DNA of 64,000 bases from Vanilla planifolia (GCA_023846275.1 CM043872.1:28014670-28078669), one strand, 5' to 3'; shown: positions 48,900-62,372, counted from the first letter of the stretch. A program made the numbers and translations. The notes: generated from the letters alone by a model not told the origin.

Positions 48900-50000
48900 T
48901 CTATTTAGATAAAGACTCATTGATGTTAAAACATATTTTAGAGTTAAAAAAGAATTAAATATCTTAGATGTTATGGATTTGAAAGACTTTAAGTACAATG
49001 TTGAAGATAGAGCATTGCTATCAATAGAGGTGTTACAACATCATAATGGGAGTAAAAAAATGATAGTGCGTATAGTTTATAATGTTCTATAGTGATAAGT
49101 TTAATATCAATGATATCTCATTCTAAAAATATTGAATTTGATTAGAGCAAATTATGAAATATACAACTTGGGATATGAGCAAGAAGAAAATGTCAATTTT
49201 TAGTCATTAATGTCTTCTTAAGGGATATAAAATGAAGAACTTTAATTTTGTCAACACAATGTTTTAAGAAGTTGGATTAAATTTTTAAAGGCAATTCATA
49301 ATACAAAGTCCATATTAGATTACATTTATTGTTAAGCTTCTTATGTTTTTGTCTTTTAGTAATGTTAGATATTTTCTTTTTATCATTGATGGTTATTTAA
49401 GGATAGCTTAGCTGTTCAAAATGAAACATAAAAATGAGGCATTTAAAATTTTCAAGCAATAAAAGATTTTATTTGAGATTCGAACTAGAAAGAAAATTAT
49501 TAACATTTGAATTAATACTATTCTAAAAAATTCAATGAGCTTTGGAATGACAAAAGTAATGCTTGACACCATATTATTTGAGATACTCTACAATAGAATA
49601 GTGTAACAAAAAGAATAAGCAAAATACTATTGAAGATAGCCCGATATATGCTTTTAAATGCAAGTTTGAATAAAAGTTTTTTGACAGGGGTAATCAAGAT
49701 AACTTGTCATTAGATGAATCGTTCTCCAAACAATACCATAGATTATAAAAACCACATTGAGGTATGGTGTAAAAAACTTATTAACCATTTAATTTTTTTA
49801 AAACATTTTATTGTCTTGCTAATTATCACATTAATTAGGCTAGATTATAGCCTAGAGTAAATAAAAGAATATTTATGATCTATAAAATTAGGGTCAAATA
49901 ACATAAAATATAGCATCAATCTAAAAAGTAGCATAAATATTACACTTAGTGAAAACTATATAATTCTCAATGTTAGAGTATGGTGTTCCAAGTAAACAGG
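48900..50000 (+). mobile_element. Decayed Ty1/copia integrase-region remnant
   Basis: Plus-strand conceptual translation, with many stops and frameshifts, follows the copia integrase order. At about 49370-49460 it reads FLFIIDGYLRIA (for FITFIDDYSRKVW) then HKNEAFKIFKQ (for EAFEKFKEF). At about 49640-49770 it reads MLLNASLNKSFLTG, then MNRSPNNTIDYKTTLRYGVK (for CYLINRSPSTAIDxKTPEEVW). Copia-like end text (NITLSENYII) appears at about 49950. No LTRs were found. The extreme AT content fits long decay. Confidence 0.65.
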
Positions 50001-51429
50001 ATAATGTCAATAAACAAGTAGAATTTAAAATGAGTTTGAACAATAATCATAGCGATAATTTATTATTAGCTAATGAGGTTATTAAAAACCATCCTAAAAA
50101 TTCAAAAGATATACAAACATAAATGCATAGAATTGTTATTGATTAATCTTATAGACAAATCAAGCCTTGCTAAAGACAAGGGCTTAAGGACGAAGTAGCT
50201 TATGCTTTTTTAGGTGGCTAAAGAGGTGGAGTTTCGAGAACCCCTTCTCTTATTAGAAAATTATAATAAAAAATAAGGTTACTTAGTGGGTTATTAATAT
50301 AGGTCATAAGATAGAATACTTTCATTAAAAATCAAACATAAAAGCTGGTTAAATCACTAAAGGGAATGTGATGTCTTTATTAAAGCATTAAGTAGTAGCT
50401 AGCTAGTTATATGCGATATTACCATTGGTTAATGTTAGCGTAATGAATGCAATTTGCACCAAAATAATGCATAATGTTCAATGTAGTCATGCATGCTAAT
50501 GGTATTTTGTCAATATTGATAGTTGAAGCTAACCTTAAGGGTTTTTATTTGCAAAATCTTAAATAGCTATTTTGTTGAATTTTTAAGATTCAATCTAAAT
50601 TAGAGATTTGTAATTATATCTTGAATTTTGGTCATTTTGAATAATATTCTGACATTGTTGACTATATTTATTTATTTTTAAAATAATTTTAAATTTTTTA
50701 TTCGATAGTATTTTGAGAAATTTATCCATTTTATATAGTATTATAAATATTATATATTATTAAGATTTAGAAGCATATCTTTTTCTTTGATATCTTTATT
50801 GTTTTTCTATTTTATAATCCTTATTTTTTCATAATAAATTTTTATAGTGAATATCTATTTAAATAGTTTAAATGTTTGAGTGAATCACATTAATCATTTT
50901 GTTTCTATGCATGTATGATTATATATTTTTTTATTTAAATTTTTTTTATCATTTTAGAATTATATATTTGGAAACTAATGAAGCATAGATTTTTATTGTA
51001 TTTGATAAAATTCTAGATCCTTTTATGATAGAAATAATTATTAATAACTTATGTTGTTAATAATTGATTAATTATTTTCAGATCTAATATTTTTTAAAAT
51101 AAAATTAGGCATTTATCTTCTGATTGTTCAAAATGTATTTTTTTGAGTCATAAAAATATAAAAAAAATTAAAAGAATTTTTTATGCTAATATTAAAAAAA
51201 TACTTTATTATAAAGGGAAAAAATCAAATAATTTTTCAATCAATTGTCAATAATAGTTTTCCATTACAATTTTTTTAAAAAAATATATTTTTATTGAATA
51301 TATAATTTTTTATAATGTAATTTTTTTTTCAAATTTATTTTTATTAATTATTTTAATATAAGAAAATGGCTCGAATAGATTTGTGAGATGAGGAAAACAA
51401 ATCGGCTAAAAATAAATATAATCTATTCT
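50001..51429. other. Very AT-rich spacer upstream of IRX14
   Basis: Homopolymer-rich A/T sequence on both strands without open frames of note. The composition changes abruptly at about 51430 into the GC-rich IRX14 leader. Confidence 0.5.
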
Positions 51430-51896
51430 TTTCGGAAACAGAATCCACATTAACGTTCAGCCCGGCCCGGCCCAGCCAAGATCAGTCCAATGGGTCCTTA
51501 TCCGATTCGGACATAATCGTCTGCGCCGCTGCTCACGGCGCCTGCGGCGGGGCGGCAGTTTATTTTGGTTTGCTGTCTAGAGTCCATCCTCGCCGGTCTT
51601 CACCGGGTCCTTGCCCTTGTTACAGTTACCCAGTCTCTCTCTTTCTCTTTCTCTAAGTTCGTTCCGGATCTCGCTTCAGACCAAAGCTATTTGATCGATT
51701 TTCCTTCTCATATACTCCACTCTCCCACCAGCTGCTCCGACCTACCGTCCACCTTCTCCTTTCCCTTTCCTACCTTTCCCCTTTCTTTTCCTTGTGTTTT
51801 TCCAAATCTCAACAATCAGAATTCCCCACCCTCGTTCTACTCACTCCAAGAAGAGCCCTTCCCCCTCCTTTCTTCTGTAATTCCTGTCCGTGAGAG
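51430..51896 (+). promoter_or_regulatory. GC-rich promoter and 5' UTR of IRX14
   Basis: Starts with a GGCCCGGCCCGGCCCAGCC-type GC block (about 51461-51478), then a CT-rich leader with CTCTCTCTTTCTC (about 51630) up to the ATG at 51897. CT-rich leaders are common in plant 5' UTRs. The transcription start is not defined. The open frame 51565-51900 has no recognisable domain and ends over the IRX14 start; it could be a leader frame but not a separate gene. Confidence 0.5.
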
Positions 51897-54800
51897 ATGA
51901 AGTCCTCCCTGCTTCAGCAGATCCACTACACACGCAGGAGCAACAGCCTCCGATCGGCTTCGTCCCCGCTGGATGGCGGGCCTCCCGCCGACGCTGCTTT
52001 GCGCTCCCCTGCAGGGGCCTTCTGGTTCTTACTTCATGCGCTCTGTTGCCTCATAAGTCTCATTCTTGGCTTCCGCTTTTCCCGTCTGGTCTTCTTTCTC
52101 ATCTTCTCGTCAACGACTTCCTACAATAATGTTCCTATCTTCAGTTCTACGACGACGATGACCACCACCACAACCACTACCACGACCACCCACACAGAAA
52201 CCCTAACCATACCCTTGCCGCCCCCTTCAGACGCCATCCTGGTGCCAAACCGCAGCAGGAGCCGCGTTATAGTTGGAAGACACGGGATCCGAATCCGACC
52301 GTGGCCGCACCCCAACCCCGCAGAGGTGATGCGTGCGCATGGTATCATGGAGCGGGTTCAGCAGGAGCAGCGGCTTCAGTACGGAGTCAAGGAATCGCGC
52401 GTTCTCATCGTTGTGACGCCAACTTATGTACGCACTTTCCAGGCACTGCACCTTACCGGCATCACACACTCCCTTATGCTTCTTCCGTATGACCTCACCT
52501 GGATTGTAATCGAGGCCGGTGGTGTTACCAACGAGACGACCGGGATCCTCCAAAGATCCCGCCTCCCTTTTCTCCATATTCCCTTTCACGAGGAGATGCC
52601 TCTTCTGTGGGCTGATCGACATGGGATGGAAACACGTATGCGTCTTCATGCTCTCAGGTTCAGCCCTCCTTTTATGCTTTATGCAGTTTTTGTTCTCAGA
52701 CAACATGTCTGACGTATGGTTTGTAATTGAGCAGGGTGGTGAAAGAGCGGAGGTTGGATGGTATTGTGTTGTTCGCTGATGATAGCAATATGCACAGCAT
52801 GGAGCTGTTCGATGAAGTTCAGAAGGTGAAGTGGATGGGGGCGCTCTCTGTTGGGATTCTTGTACATTCAGGGATGCCATCATCGACGGAGAAACAACCA
52901 AGTGAGGAGGAGAAGAAGAATGCGCCGTTGCCTGTTCAAGGTCCAGCTTGCAATTCTTCTGGTCATCTGATTGGCTGGCATACCTTCAATTCATTGCCTT
53001 ATGTGAATAATAGTGCGAAGATTGTTGGCGAAGCAGCAACTGTACTGCCCATGAAGCTTGAATGGTCTGGTTTTGTGTTGAACTCCAGGTTGCTCTGGGA
53101 AAATGTTGAGGGCAAACCAGATTGGGTTCTGAATCTGGATGATGTGGGGAAGGAAGGTGAGGAGATAGAGAGCCCACTGGCTCTGCTCAAGGATCCCTCT
53201 TTCATAGAGCCACTGGGGAACTGTGGGAAGAAGGTGCTTCTATGGTGGCTCCGTGCCGAAGCCAGGGCCGATAGCAAGTTCCCCCCTGGGTAAGTTAACA
53301 TGATCTTTGAATGCTTTGGAAGAATTTCTATGTGCTTTGATGAAGTTTCTTCAAAAAACATTTTTTGATCCCTTTTCTTCCTTAGGTTCCTACTTTAAAG
53401 TTCCGAATTAGTGATCTATCTCTAATTGAAGATTGAAGTGAACATGTTCATTGTGTTGTAAATGAATAACCTCTAACAAAAGGTGCTAATGACTAATTAT
53501 GTTATTTCAATTTACAGTTCTATTATGAACAGTACCAAGGTGTAATGGTAATTAACATAACATATGAGTCATGAAAGAAAAATGTAAAATCACTAATTTT
53601 ATGTTGGCTAATCTAGTAGTTATGCATGAAAACAATTTGAAAGGTGATTATAAGAAAATGCAAGTTTAGTATTCAATGACATGTTAGATAGTACTTGTCA
53701 AAAATCACTTCTAGTAACTAGATCAAGGATCTTAGTGTACCTATATGTCCAAATGTATTTTTATGATGGGATGATTATTAGTTGTATGAACTATATAGAT
53801 TTGCATACAATTGTACATAAAGTATTAAAAATTAATTTATGCACCTATATTCATGGTGATTCGAGGAAGAGTTAGGTTCCAAAAAAAATGATAAGAGACT
53901 ATCGAAATTATTGAGCTTATTTAGATCTTAATTTAGAATTGTTAATTAATGGAATACAATTGCGTTAGTGGATTTGTTTAGTTGACCCTTCTTAGTTGTC
54001 TTAATGGTTTATTCATAAGGAATATTATGTATAATAGTAGATAATTGAATAATGATATATGGAGTTGCCTAGGCATTTATATGTCCAGATGTTCACTTAG
54101 GTGATTACAAATATGCACAAATTTCATCTATGCATGCATGTGTACATGAATCGTTGCCATGTTCTTTTGTGATTAATGTATAATTTGCCATATTTAGTGT
54201 AGTTGATTGTTTGAATGTTTAGTGGCATGAATATATGCGCTTACCATATAAAAGCATCCATACCTCTCCGAAGTTTGGGACTTGCAAGAGCTTAACATAT
54301 TGGATCGGCGGTTCTAATCATTATGGTATAAAGGGTGGTAGCGATCTATATTAACTTGACAAGTCTTCAAAGAAAATCATTTTTGTTTCTCGTTTGCAAT
54401 GCCAACTCTTTGTTGAGTCTTTTTTAAATATAATATATAAGTTTTGTAATTAAACAAGTTAGATTTCACTTATATTTTGCAAATGTATTCATAATAATTT
54501 TGAACTTATGATGTGAGTCTTGAGGTTTTGTTGAAAAGCTATAAAACTTCATGCTTTGATATGTGTGCGTTGGAGTTTTGTTGAGAAGTTGTAAAGTTTA
54601 ATGCTTTTGATATGATTTATATTTTCCATTTCACTTAAAATGACATTTTAACTAATGTTATTTGAGTTTTTTAAATGTAACCAAATGATTGGTTGTAGGT
54701 CAATTTATGAACATCAATCTTTTTCTTGGTTTTGGCATGTAAAAGTGTTGCATAATGTACTATTATATGACTAAACAAAAATGTATGTCCATTTATTGTT

Positions 54801-57800
54801 AAAGAAACAAACTTATAGTAATTGTTATAGATTTGTATTGTGCAGTTAAATGTGGGGTATTCATGTCATAATATTGTTGCAATTTTTTTGGTGTAAAACT
54901 TGGTTTTTTTTTGCATAGGTACCTGATTTACTTCTTTGAGTTTTGTCATATGTATTTTTTTCATACGAACCAGAAAATAGCGAAAATAAAAAGCTATTCT
55001 TGAAATGGATCTAGCAAATCTATTTTTGTTATCCATGCCATTGCTTGATGAACTAAGTTCTATAATAAGTTACTCAAGTTGATGTTTAGGATAATTATGT
55101 CAAATTTTTTAGGTTGAGTGCATTTTTCACATTGGATTTATTGAAGTTTTACCTTAGTTATTGAGGCTTATAAAATTGTTGCAAACTATCAATTTTTTGT
55201 TTCCTATTTCTATATCTAGGAGTAACAAAAAATATTGCTACTAGCCGTGCTCTTCATAGTTGTGGGAGCAACTTCACTCATCTACTCCTTTCTTCTTCTT
55301 GCTCTCTCTTTTTCACTTCTCTCTCTCTTCACTCTAGTGTTTACTCTTTAGAGTATCATTATAGTTGTAAGGAGAGGGTTTGTCTAGTAAGTTGGAGTTC
55401 ACCGCTTTGAAAGGCCTTGTCATGGTAGATGTAAGGTGATAAATAAGGATGTGAGTTGGAGTTGAGACCATGATGGATATGCCTAGTTTGGAGGTGGTGG
55501 ATGAGAGGAAAGAGAAGCTTATAATAATGAGGGTGGATGGGTTTTGAGTGTGGGAAGTAAAGTGGTGTGTTGGTGGACAATTGATAACGTTAATTGTTTG
55601 CATGTGTGTGTATAAGGGAAGAGGGGGTTGAGGTAGCAAGGTGGTGAATGGATAGAGGATGTAGTTGAGGAAATGATTGGTATGGAAGGAAGGTGGCAAA
55701 AGCATAACAAACATGTAGGGACATAGTGTGGGTATGTACATATGGTGGAACAAGGTTGGGAGGGAAAGATTATGAGTAGTTGGGTAAGGATCATGTTAGA
55801 GAAACACGTGTGGTAGAGGATTAATGGTGAGAATCAAGGTTTAAACGTTGAATTGTTGGTTTTGCTTTAGTTTAATAATTTCGACAATTTTAATGCTTTT
55901 TTTCAGTTTAAATTTATCATAATAGCTTTAGGAAAAAGAATTATTCATTGAAAGTAAAATTATAATTCAATTTATCATTGTTTATAATGATTAAATTATT
56001 ATATCACATAAACTAAACAAAAACAATTTATAATCTTAATAAAATTAATTTTTAGTAAGTTAGATGTGCATTATTGTTCTCTTTGGTTTGGATTTTTTAT
56101 TCCAAAAGATCAAAAGTTTGCCTTTGCTTAGTGCTCACCTTAAATTAAGTTTAGTTCTAAAATAGTGTGATTGTGCTTGAATCAAATCTAATAGCTTCTC
56201 ATATAAAGAAGCAAGCTTCTTGCCAAGAAAACAAAGAAAACACATGTGGACACATTGATAGATTGTGTTCTCATGATTCAAGGCCTCATTTGCCGCTTGC
56301 TACAAACACTTTGATTGTAAACATGCCAAGTCATAAATGGAAAAGATACGCGTTATTTTACGTGTCAAAAAAAGAAGAGGAGAAATGGAGCTATTGAAAC
56401 CTTTGGAATAGAGTTGAAGTGAAGTTTTTTGGTTGCTTGAACTTTTACATGAAATGCTTGACAAACTTAAGAGACCAAATATAATCTAACCTTAAAATTG
56501 TTTTGTTCTTGAGCTTTATTTCTCATTAGAAATAACAAAGGCAAACATTCTCATTGTAGCCTTCTATCATGTGGTTAATCATGGTAATTTTTTGTTGATT
56601 TTGTATTGTTGAAGTTATGATTTTGATGGTTAAATTATTAAAATTTATTGTGTTAAGTTTACTTTTTTTTTGAATGATTGCTTAAACCCCATGGTGTTTG
56701 CATTAATTATGTTTATATTTTTAATATGAATTGACTTTTAAAACCTTTCAGTGTTTGTCTCCTTGCTCGCAGTAAGCATGGTATTTTAATTAAATGTTAA
56801 TCTTTGTTTAGGATTTTTTCATCAAAAAAACTTTTGTGTCTTGCAAACTTAATTTTAAATTATTATGTTTTCTCATTAAGCCTTAACTAATGTAGATCAA
56901 GCTCTTTGGTGGAATTTTTTGGTAGTCTATTTAATTAAGGCAATTTAGCTTTGCTTTGATTGTTTCCTTATGATTCATGTTACAACATTATCTCCTAAAA
57001 ACCATGGAAAATCTCTATTTTGTATTCTAAAGTCTAGTTTATTAAATGTCAAATATGTTTGAGAGTATTATGCTTTACCTTGTTTGACTATTTGAGTGTA
57101 GGTTAGTTTATTACACTTTTTTACTAGATCACACCAACAATTTGGATAAAAACATTTTGTTCAAGAAGGATTGTAGTGCTCATCTCGAATACTTTTTAGA
57201 TGATATTGTCAATTAAGATCTTTCTTTTTTTTTTATTTTGAAAATATTAATAGTAAAGTCATAATATTATCTAGATGTCAATGTTATTTATCTATCTAAA
57301 TAATCTTTTATTTTTATTTTTAATATTAATATAATTGACTTGTAAATGTTATTCAAATTTGAATGACACTTTGATGTCATTTTTTAGTAACAATTTATAA
57401 TTTGTAACAATATTTTTTAAAATTATCATTAAATCAAATGCTTATTATCTTTAAAGAACATCACATTAAATAATAAGGCCATTAATCCAAACTTTTGCTG
57501 AAATATTTCTTAAAATGTTTGTTAAATATTTTTCAGATTTGATGTAATTTCTAGATTTCAATATTTGAGGTCAAAGTTATCAAATATAATTCAAATTTGT
57601 GTGAAAATATCACTTTTGTCTAAGAGTTTTCCTAAGATCACAAGGGATTATAACCTCTCAAGGAATTGAGTGTATGATGCCTTTGTTTTTTGTCAACATC
57701 TAAAATTTTTCCCACACTCGTGGTGAGTGGAGTGGGTCAATTGACTCCTCAATTAACCATGAAGATTAATGTTGTGTTGGTGCAAGGAATATCTTGATTT

Positions 57801-60800
57801 TTATGTCTTATAGCTTATTTGTGATTTTTTCTGTGGAAATATTAGGATGGAGCCAAGTGTTTGCAGAGAAGTAAAACTTTAACCTGACTCAAAATAATAA
57901 CTTTTTTCGTATTCTAAATCCCCTTTACTGAGTGTGGTCAAGGTTGAAGATAATGCTGAGTACAACCATAGGGTGCTTGTGGCTGGATGAGAAAGGCAAC
58001 ATGGGAATGAACAATATCTTTATTTTTAGTTCTAAATTCCCTTTATTGAGTGTGGTTAAGGTTGAAAATGATATCAATTACAAAGATAAGCTGGCCGTAG
58101 CTGAATGAGAAAGTCCACGCAGGGATGAACAATATCTTAGCTAAGAGAATTGGATGGTTCTCTGTCTTGCATACTTGGAGAAAGATGCTAATCTTTTGTT
58201 CCATTTTTCAGAGGTCCATTATTGATTATAAATCTAATGCCGAGGCTTGAAATGTGGCCTATAGTTCATTGGACTTTACCAATGCCTTATTCTTTAAGCT
58301 TTCGCATGAATTGTGAAGCTTTTGAGTTCAAATGTGGTTGCTGCCATGTGAACGGTATGGTGTAATGCTACAAGATGTTGCTTCCTGACTTCATAGATGT
58401 GATCGTTTATATAGATCCCAAAGTTGATACAGGTTTAAAAGCATGCAAATTTTATCTTACCTGCCAACTTTAGTTGATCGTTGGAATAGATGTTTGTTGA
58501 AGTTCATATTAGGCTATTATTTTGACCTTAGAATTCATGGTCATAGGAAGCTTTTTGGTTTCGACATATGTTGTAGTCCATGCCGACTTACCATCATGAC
58601 TACAAAATAAATGCACGAAAGAAATTTTATGGAAGGGCATTGGAATCTATATTGATTCTATTTCAATATTGCAATTTTTGCATGAAATTGTTTCAACCTA
58701 TTAATGTTAGATCAATTCAAAGAAAATTTATGGTTTTTGATTAGGATGAAAATGCCAAGATAGTTTATAGATTAGCCTAAGCATTAAATAAAACATTGAT
58801 CAAACATATCTATAAGAAAACATCTTAGCAAATATGATGGCACAATATTAGCTCATAAATTTAAGCCAATGTCCTTTGGAGTTCTTTTAGAGTCCTTGGA
58901 TGGTTAAGAAAGCACTAATATCAACTAGAATCATACCAAATGGGGATTATTTAACAGTAAGACATGCCACAAGCAATTTAAACCATGCAATAATATTCCT
59001 TTTATGATCACATAGGCACATATAAATGAGCCAAAGATATCAAAAGCATGTCAAAGATATTGATCACAGGAAGCATGGTATAGAAAGAGAAAACATTTGT
59101 GAGGTTTCAAGCCATGTCAGATCTTCCTTTTGATCTCAATTGCTAGGCATAGTTACTCAATCATCTTGGTCATTTGATTGGGTAATTTGGTATGATTTCT
59201 AAACAACTAGAGGCAATTCTACCCTAAGAAAAATATTAAAATATTGACAAATTAAGAAATGGAATAAAATTACGCCAATGACGTTTCTATATGCTAAATG
59301 TAATCAATACCAATTCAAACTGAAGTTCCCTTAAAGCCAAAGGTTTTTCATATCACTTGGGGTTTGAAAAGGATAAAATAAACTAAAAATATAAATAAAA
59401 TGAAAGATCAAAGCTCTTTGTTTTGATTACCTTTGGGAAGTTAGTGGTTACCCTGAGTCGATTTACTGGATTTGTGATTTGCTTAAGGTCCAGGGTGGTC
59501 ATTGTTGTTTTAGTTGTCATCGTCAAACATGGAATGAATGAAATTGGTATTTTTGACATGCATAATGTGGCTTTCAAAGGATCTTTTGAAGCAACGGACT
59601 TCGATAGAAGATGGTTTAGCCCAAAGAGCATTGTATCCAACTTGGGTTGAAATTGTAGGTAGCAGACTCGAGTCATGCATTTGGTGTCAAAATCATGGGC
59701 ATCGTAGTCCATGTCGATCTAGTATTTCAACCTTATACTTTGTGGGAAATTAACGTGCAACAGTAACTTTGAGTTGGAGGGTGCTGACGTTGTTGTCAGT
59801 TTGCTTTTTCGGCTTCAAATTTTTTAGAAGCAATTATCACAATACAGTATAGGCTAACATCATAGGATATTGAGCTGAACATTTTGATCTCATTTGAGCA
59901 ATCGCCTTGGGAATTAAGTCTTGAAGGATTTTATTTGTATTGATTTCTACATAACCATTGGATTTGAAAACTTTATTTTGATTTTATAATGTTGTCGAGA
60001 GCATTTTCATTGGATGCTGTTGGCCTAGTTTAACTTGCTAAAACTCAATGAAAGGTGGCCATCAAGATTGAGCAGCAATCCGGCAAAGGGGGTGAAATCA
60101 TGTATGACATTGTTGGAGATTAGTGGAATTGATAAAGCCATGTGCAACAGTGGTGTAAGCAATGCACGAAGAAGGCTCAAGGGTCCTTGAATTAATGCAC
60201 AAAGTTGGCTGTGTTGGTAGGTGCTAGTGATCACACCAAGATTGGCGAAGCAATGCTTGACATTGGCATAAGCCATGCATGAAATTTGTGGAAGTTAGAG
60301 AAGGAGTTGAGGATGTCATCGTAGCAATGAAGGTAGAAAGTCATGCACAATATTGTTGATCTTGATGGATTTCAGAGACGTCATATAAGAGGTCATTGGA
60401 ACAATGCATGGCATCCTAACTTTGCGGTGGTAGCTCATGACAGAAGGGATGATTTTGTTGCTGTTATGGCTGTAAGGTTCGCATCTCATGCTGTCATTAG
60501 CTCTGAGAGGATGGGTGCGGAGCAATGCAAGATGTGGGCCAACGCCATGCTCAAAGCAGAGCATTGACGGAAGTGACGAATGACTTCGTCAAAATTTGGA
60601 GAAGGCTGTTGTGGAGATGAACTATACCTTTTTGGCATTCTTGGAAGAAGGTGCCCATCTTCAGTAATCCCTTGCCACAATCCATGGAGGGTTATTCACA
60701 AGGCTAACTGTTTAATACATTGAAGGATAATTTGGTTCTTTGTAGATTGGATATATATTTTACAAATCCATAAAGTTTAATGAATTTCAATATGAAACCA

Positions 60801-61260
60801 GCGTTATTGTTTAAGTCAATAGTTCCTATATATTGAAAACATTGATTTTTTTTTATGCCTGTTATTTTTATTTATGTCGATGGATAATGAACTTGTCTTC
60901 ACTGAATGTATGAAGCATGGTTGTCATACCTCCTGTGTTTTTGCTTCTTGTATTCTAAGTTATTTCAGCAAACATACATCTGTAGAAATTGGTCAATTAT
61001 TTGAAAGTATGTGCTTATTATGTAGATGGATCATTGACCCTCCCCTTGAGATCATCGTTCCTGCAAAGAGAACACCATGGCCGGATGCACCCCCAGCCAT
61101 TCCACAAGTGATCAGCCAAGAACATACCGAGAAACGCTCTTCAAGACCCAGCAGATCTTCCAGGTCTAATAAGCGTGCTTCTCGCAACAGAAAGAAGCGC
61201 GACCCCCATGATGGCGATGGTACTCACCTTCCTGAGGTTTCTCAAAAGCAACAAAATTGA
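51897..61260 (+). CDS. IRX14: IRX14 family xylan glycosyltransferase (GT43)
   Basis: Three exons: 51897-52657, 52735-53289 and 61026-61260. Phases agree, total 1,551 nt, 516 residues (Arabidopsis IRX14 is about 525). It is a type II Golgi membrane protein: a short cytosolic N-terminus (MKSSLLQQIHYTRRSNSLRS), a membrane anchor at about residues 41-70, a Thr-rich stem (residues 85-103), then the GT43 domain from GRHGIRIRPWPHPNP (about residue 124). Family signatures are VTPTYVRTFQALHLTG, LFADDSNMHSMELFDE (DDS at residues 269-271 in the DxD position), WSGFVLNSRLLW and EARADSKFPPG. Exon 3 gives WIIDPPLEI, KRTPWPDAPP and a basic Ser/Arg/Lys-rich tail. IRX14 elongates the glucuronoxylan backbone with IRX9 and IRX10 in secondary cell walls. 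Intron 2 is 7,736 bp. Family identity is very strong. Confidence 0.93.
52150..52202 (+). repeat. ACC/ACA trinucleotide repeat encoding a poly-Thr stem
   Basis: Imperfect run of ACG/ACC/ACA codons giving about ten consecutive Thr residues in the IRX14 stem region. Such in-frame microsatellites vary in length between alleles. It lies outside the catalytic domain. Confidence 0.8.
57907..58140 (+). repeat. Two-copy tandem duplication, 118-bp period
   Basis: The copies share (A/G)TTCTAAAT(C/T)CC, CTTTA(C/T)TGAGTGTGGT, AAGGTTGAA(G/A)AT, GCTG(G/A)ATGAGAAAG and GGAATGAACAATATCTT/GGGATGAACAATATCTT in the same order. Diverged by several substitutions, so not recent. Inside IRX14 intron 2. Confidence 0.7.
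60390..60567 (+). pseudogene. Possible LINE RNase H-like scrap
   Basis: The frame ending at 60567 reads NFAVVAHDRRDDFVAVMAVR, then a short EQCKMWANAML stretch. This faintly resembles the start of a plant RVT_3 RNase H (VARDxxGxFxxAxAxR ... EAxAxxxAL). Catalytic positions are not clearly kept and no upstream LINE text is seen. Weak call. Confidence 0.3.
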
Positions 61261-62372
61261 CTTCGCCACGGAGATCTGTGTACATGACACACTTCAAATA
61301 CACAAATAATTATCAATTGCATTGCCACGCAGGGCATTCTGTCGGTAAATCAGCTGGGAAACCCTTCAGTATGTTGTTCTGGACACCCCCATTCCTGTGT
61401 ACTTATGATGTCGAAACGTTTTCGGTTGATATACTTGTCTTCAGAAAAATGTTCTGCTTGCTACATATGGGCTATATTTGGTGCAGGTCTCAGGTTTGCT
61501 AGGGCATCATACGAGTTTCGTTAGATTAAATACTTGGGGAATATTCCTGTTCATTCCATTGCGGTTATGCTCCTGTTTCTGAAACACTTTTATGCTATTC
61601 CTTTTTTTTTTTTTTTGTGGTTGGGAAATGCTTCATTTTTCGCAAGCAGCGCCTTCGTTTTGGTTAACAACAACGCATTATTCTTTGTGCACAGGATAAA
61701 CAAAAACTTATTTATAAAAAATCTATCAAATATGGTTTGTTTTATTATCAACTGGGGAAGAAGAGAGATTTTTATTTTTAAAAAGGAAATTTAGAAAAAT
61801 ATTTTGTTGGAATATTGGTGATCGCGGCTGGTCTGAACAACAAAATTTTTAAGGCTGTTAATCCTAATTTAATTTTGATAATTAATTTTGTATTTTTTAT
61901 AGATCACTTATGCTAATTATCCTGCCTTGGACCGTGGTGATCCAACGGCCTGGAATGTTTTAATTATTGTGTTTCTCTCCAAACTTCGTTCCCTCGAGTA
62001 CTAAAAACAACAGCCGCCATTCCGCCATCACCGTTGCCGTTCTCCTGCTTTAAGCTTCCTTCTCGCACGGGCTTTCGATGTTGCGTTATGAAGTTTTTGC
62101 AGTTTGACATCCCTATTCTTTACCCGAATGGTCCTTTGTGCTATGCGCAGATCGCTAGCTGATGCTGCCGTCGGATGGCCGAGAGATCATTTTCCTACGG
62201 GATCGTGCTCGTTCGCATTCGACTGGTTCGATAAATGTTCAAGACTTTGAATATATGGCGGTTCGTTTCTGGCTTCCTTCATCGGTTATTCAGTCTTCTG
62301 TTCTTTTACCTATGGCCTTTCTATCTTCAAATTTTCCCGTGACTCCGTATTTTCTCGTACTCACATTTAACA
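61261..62372 (+). other. IRX14 3' UTR and upstream region of the PPR gene
   Basis: The first 250-300 bp are likely IRX14 3' UTR. A T run (about 61604-61617) and AT-rich spacer follow, then from about 61960 a more GC-rich stretch that should contain the PPR promoter and 5' UTR. The frame at 62162-62428 starts in this leader but is out of phase with the PPR exons and is probably untranslated or an upstream ORF. Confidence 0.5.

Larger units (their letters stand above)
53290..61025 (+). other. IRX14 intron 2 (7.7 kb)
   Basis: Separates KFPPG from WIIDPP codons, with donor G/GTAAGT at 53290 and acceptor TTATGTAG ending 61025. AT-rich with a CT-rich block (about 55285-55335), a GT-rich plus strand at 55360-55800 whose minus frames are low-complexity shadows, a 118-bp duplication and a possible RNase H-like scrap. 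No intact gene seen. Confidence 0.6.

Noticed and set aside
55334..55794. Three overlapping minus-strand frames of 73-139 codons inside IRX14 intron 2
   Set aside because: The plus strand here is GT/GA-rich, which makes Pro/Thr/His-rich antisense frames open by chance. No domain, and they overlap each other in different frames.
59383..59753. 109-codon minus frame and two plus frames in IRX14 intron 2
   Set aside because: Mutually overlapping in opposite strands, no domain, no splice support.
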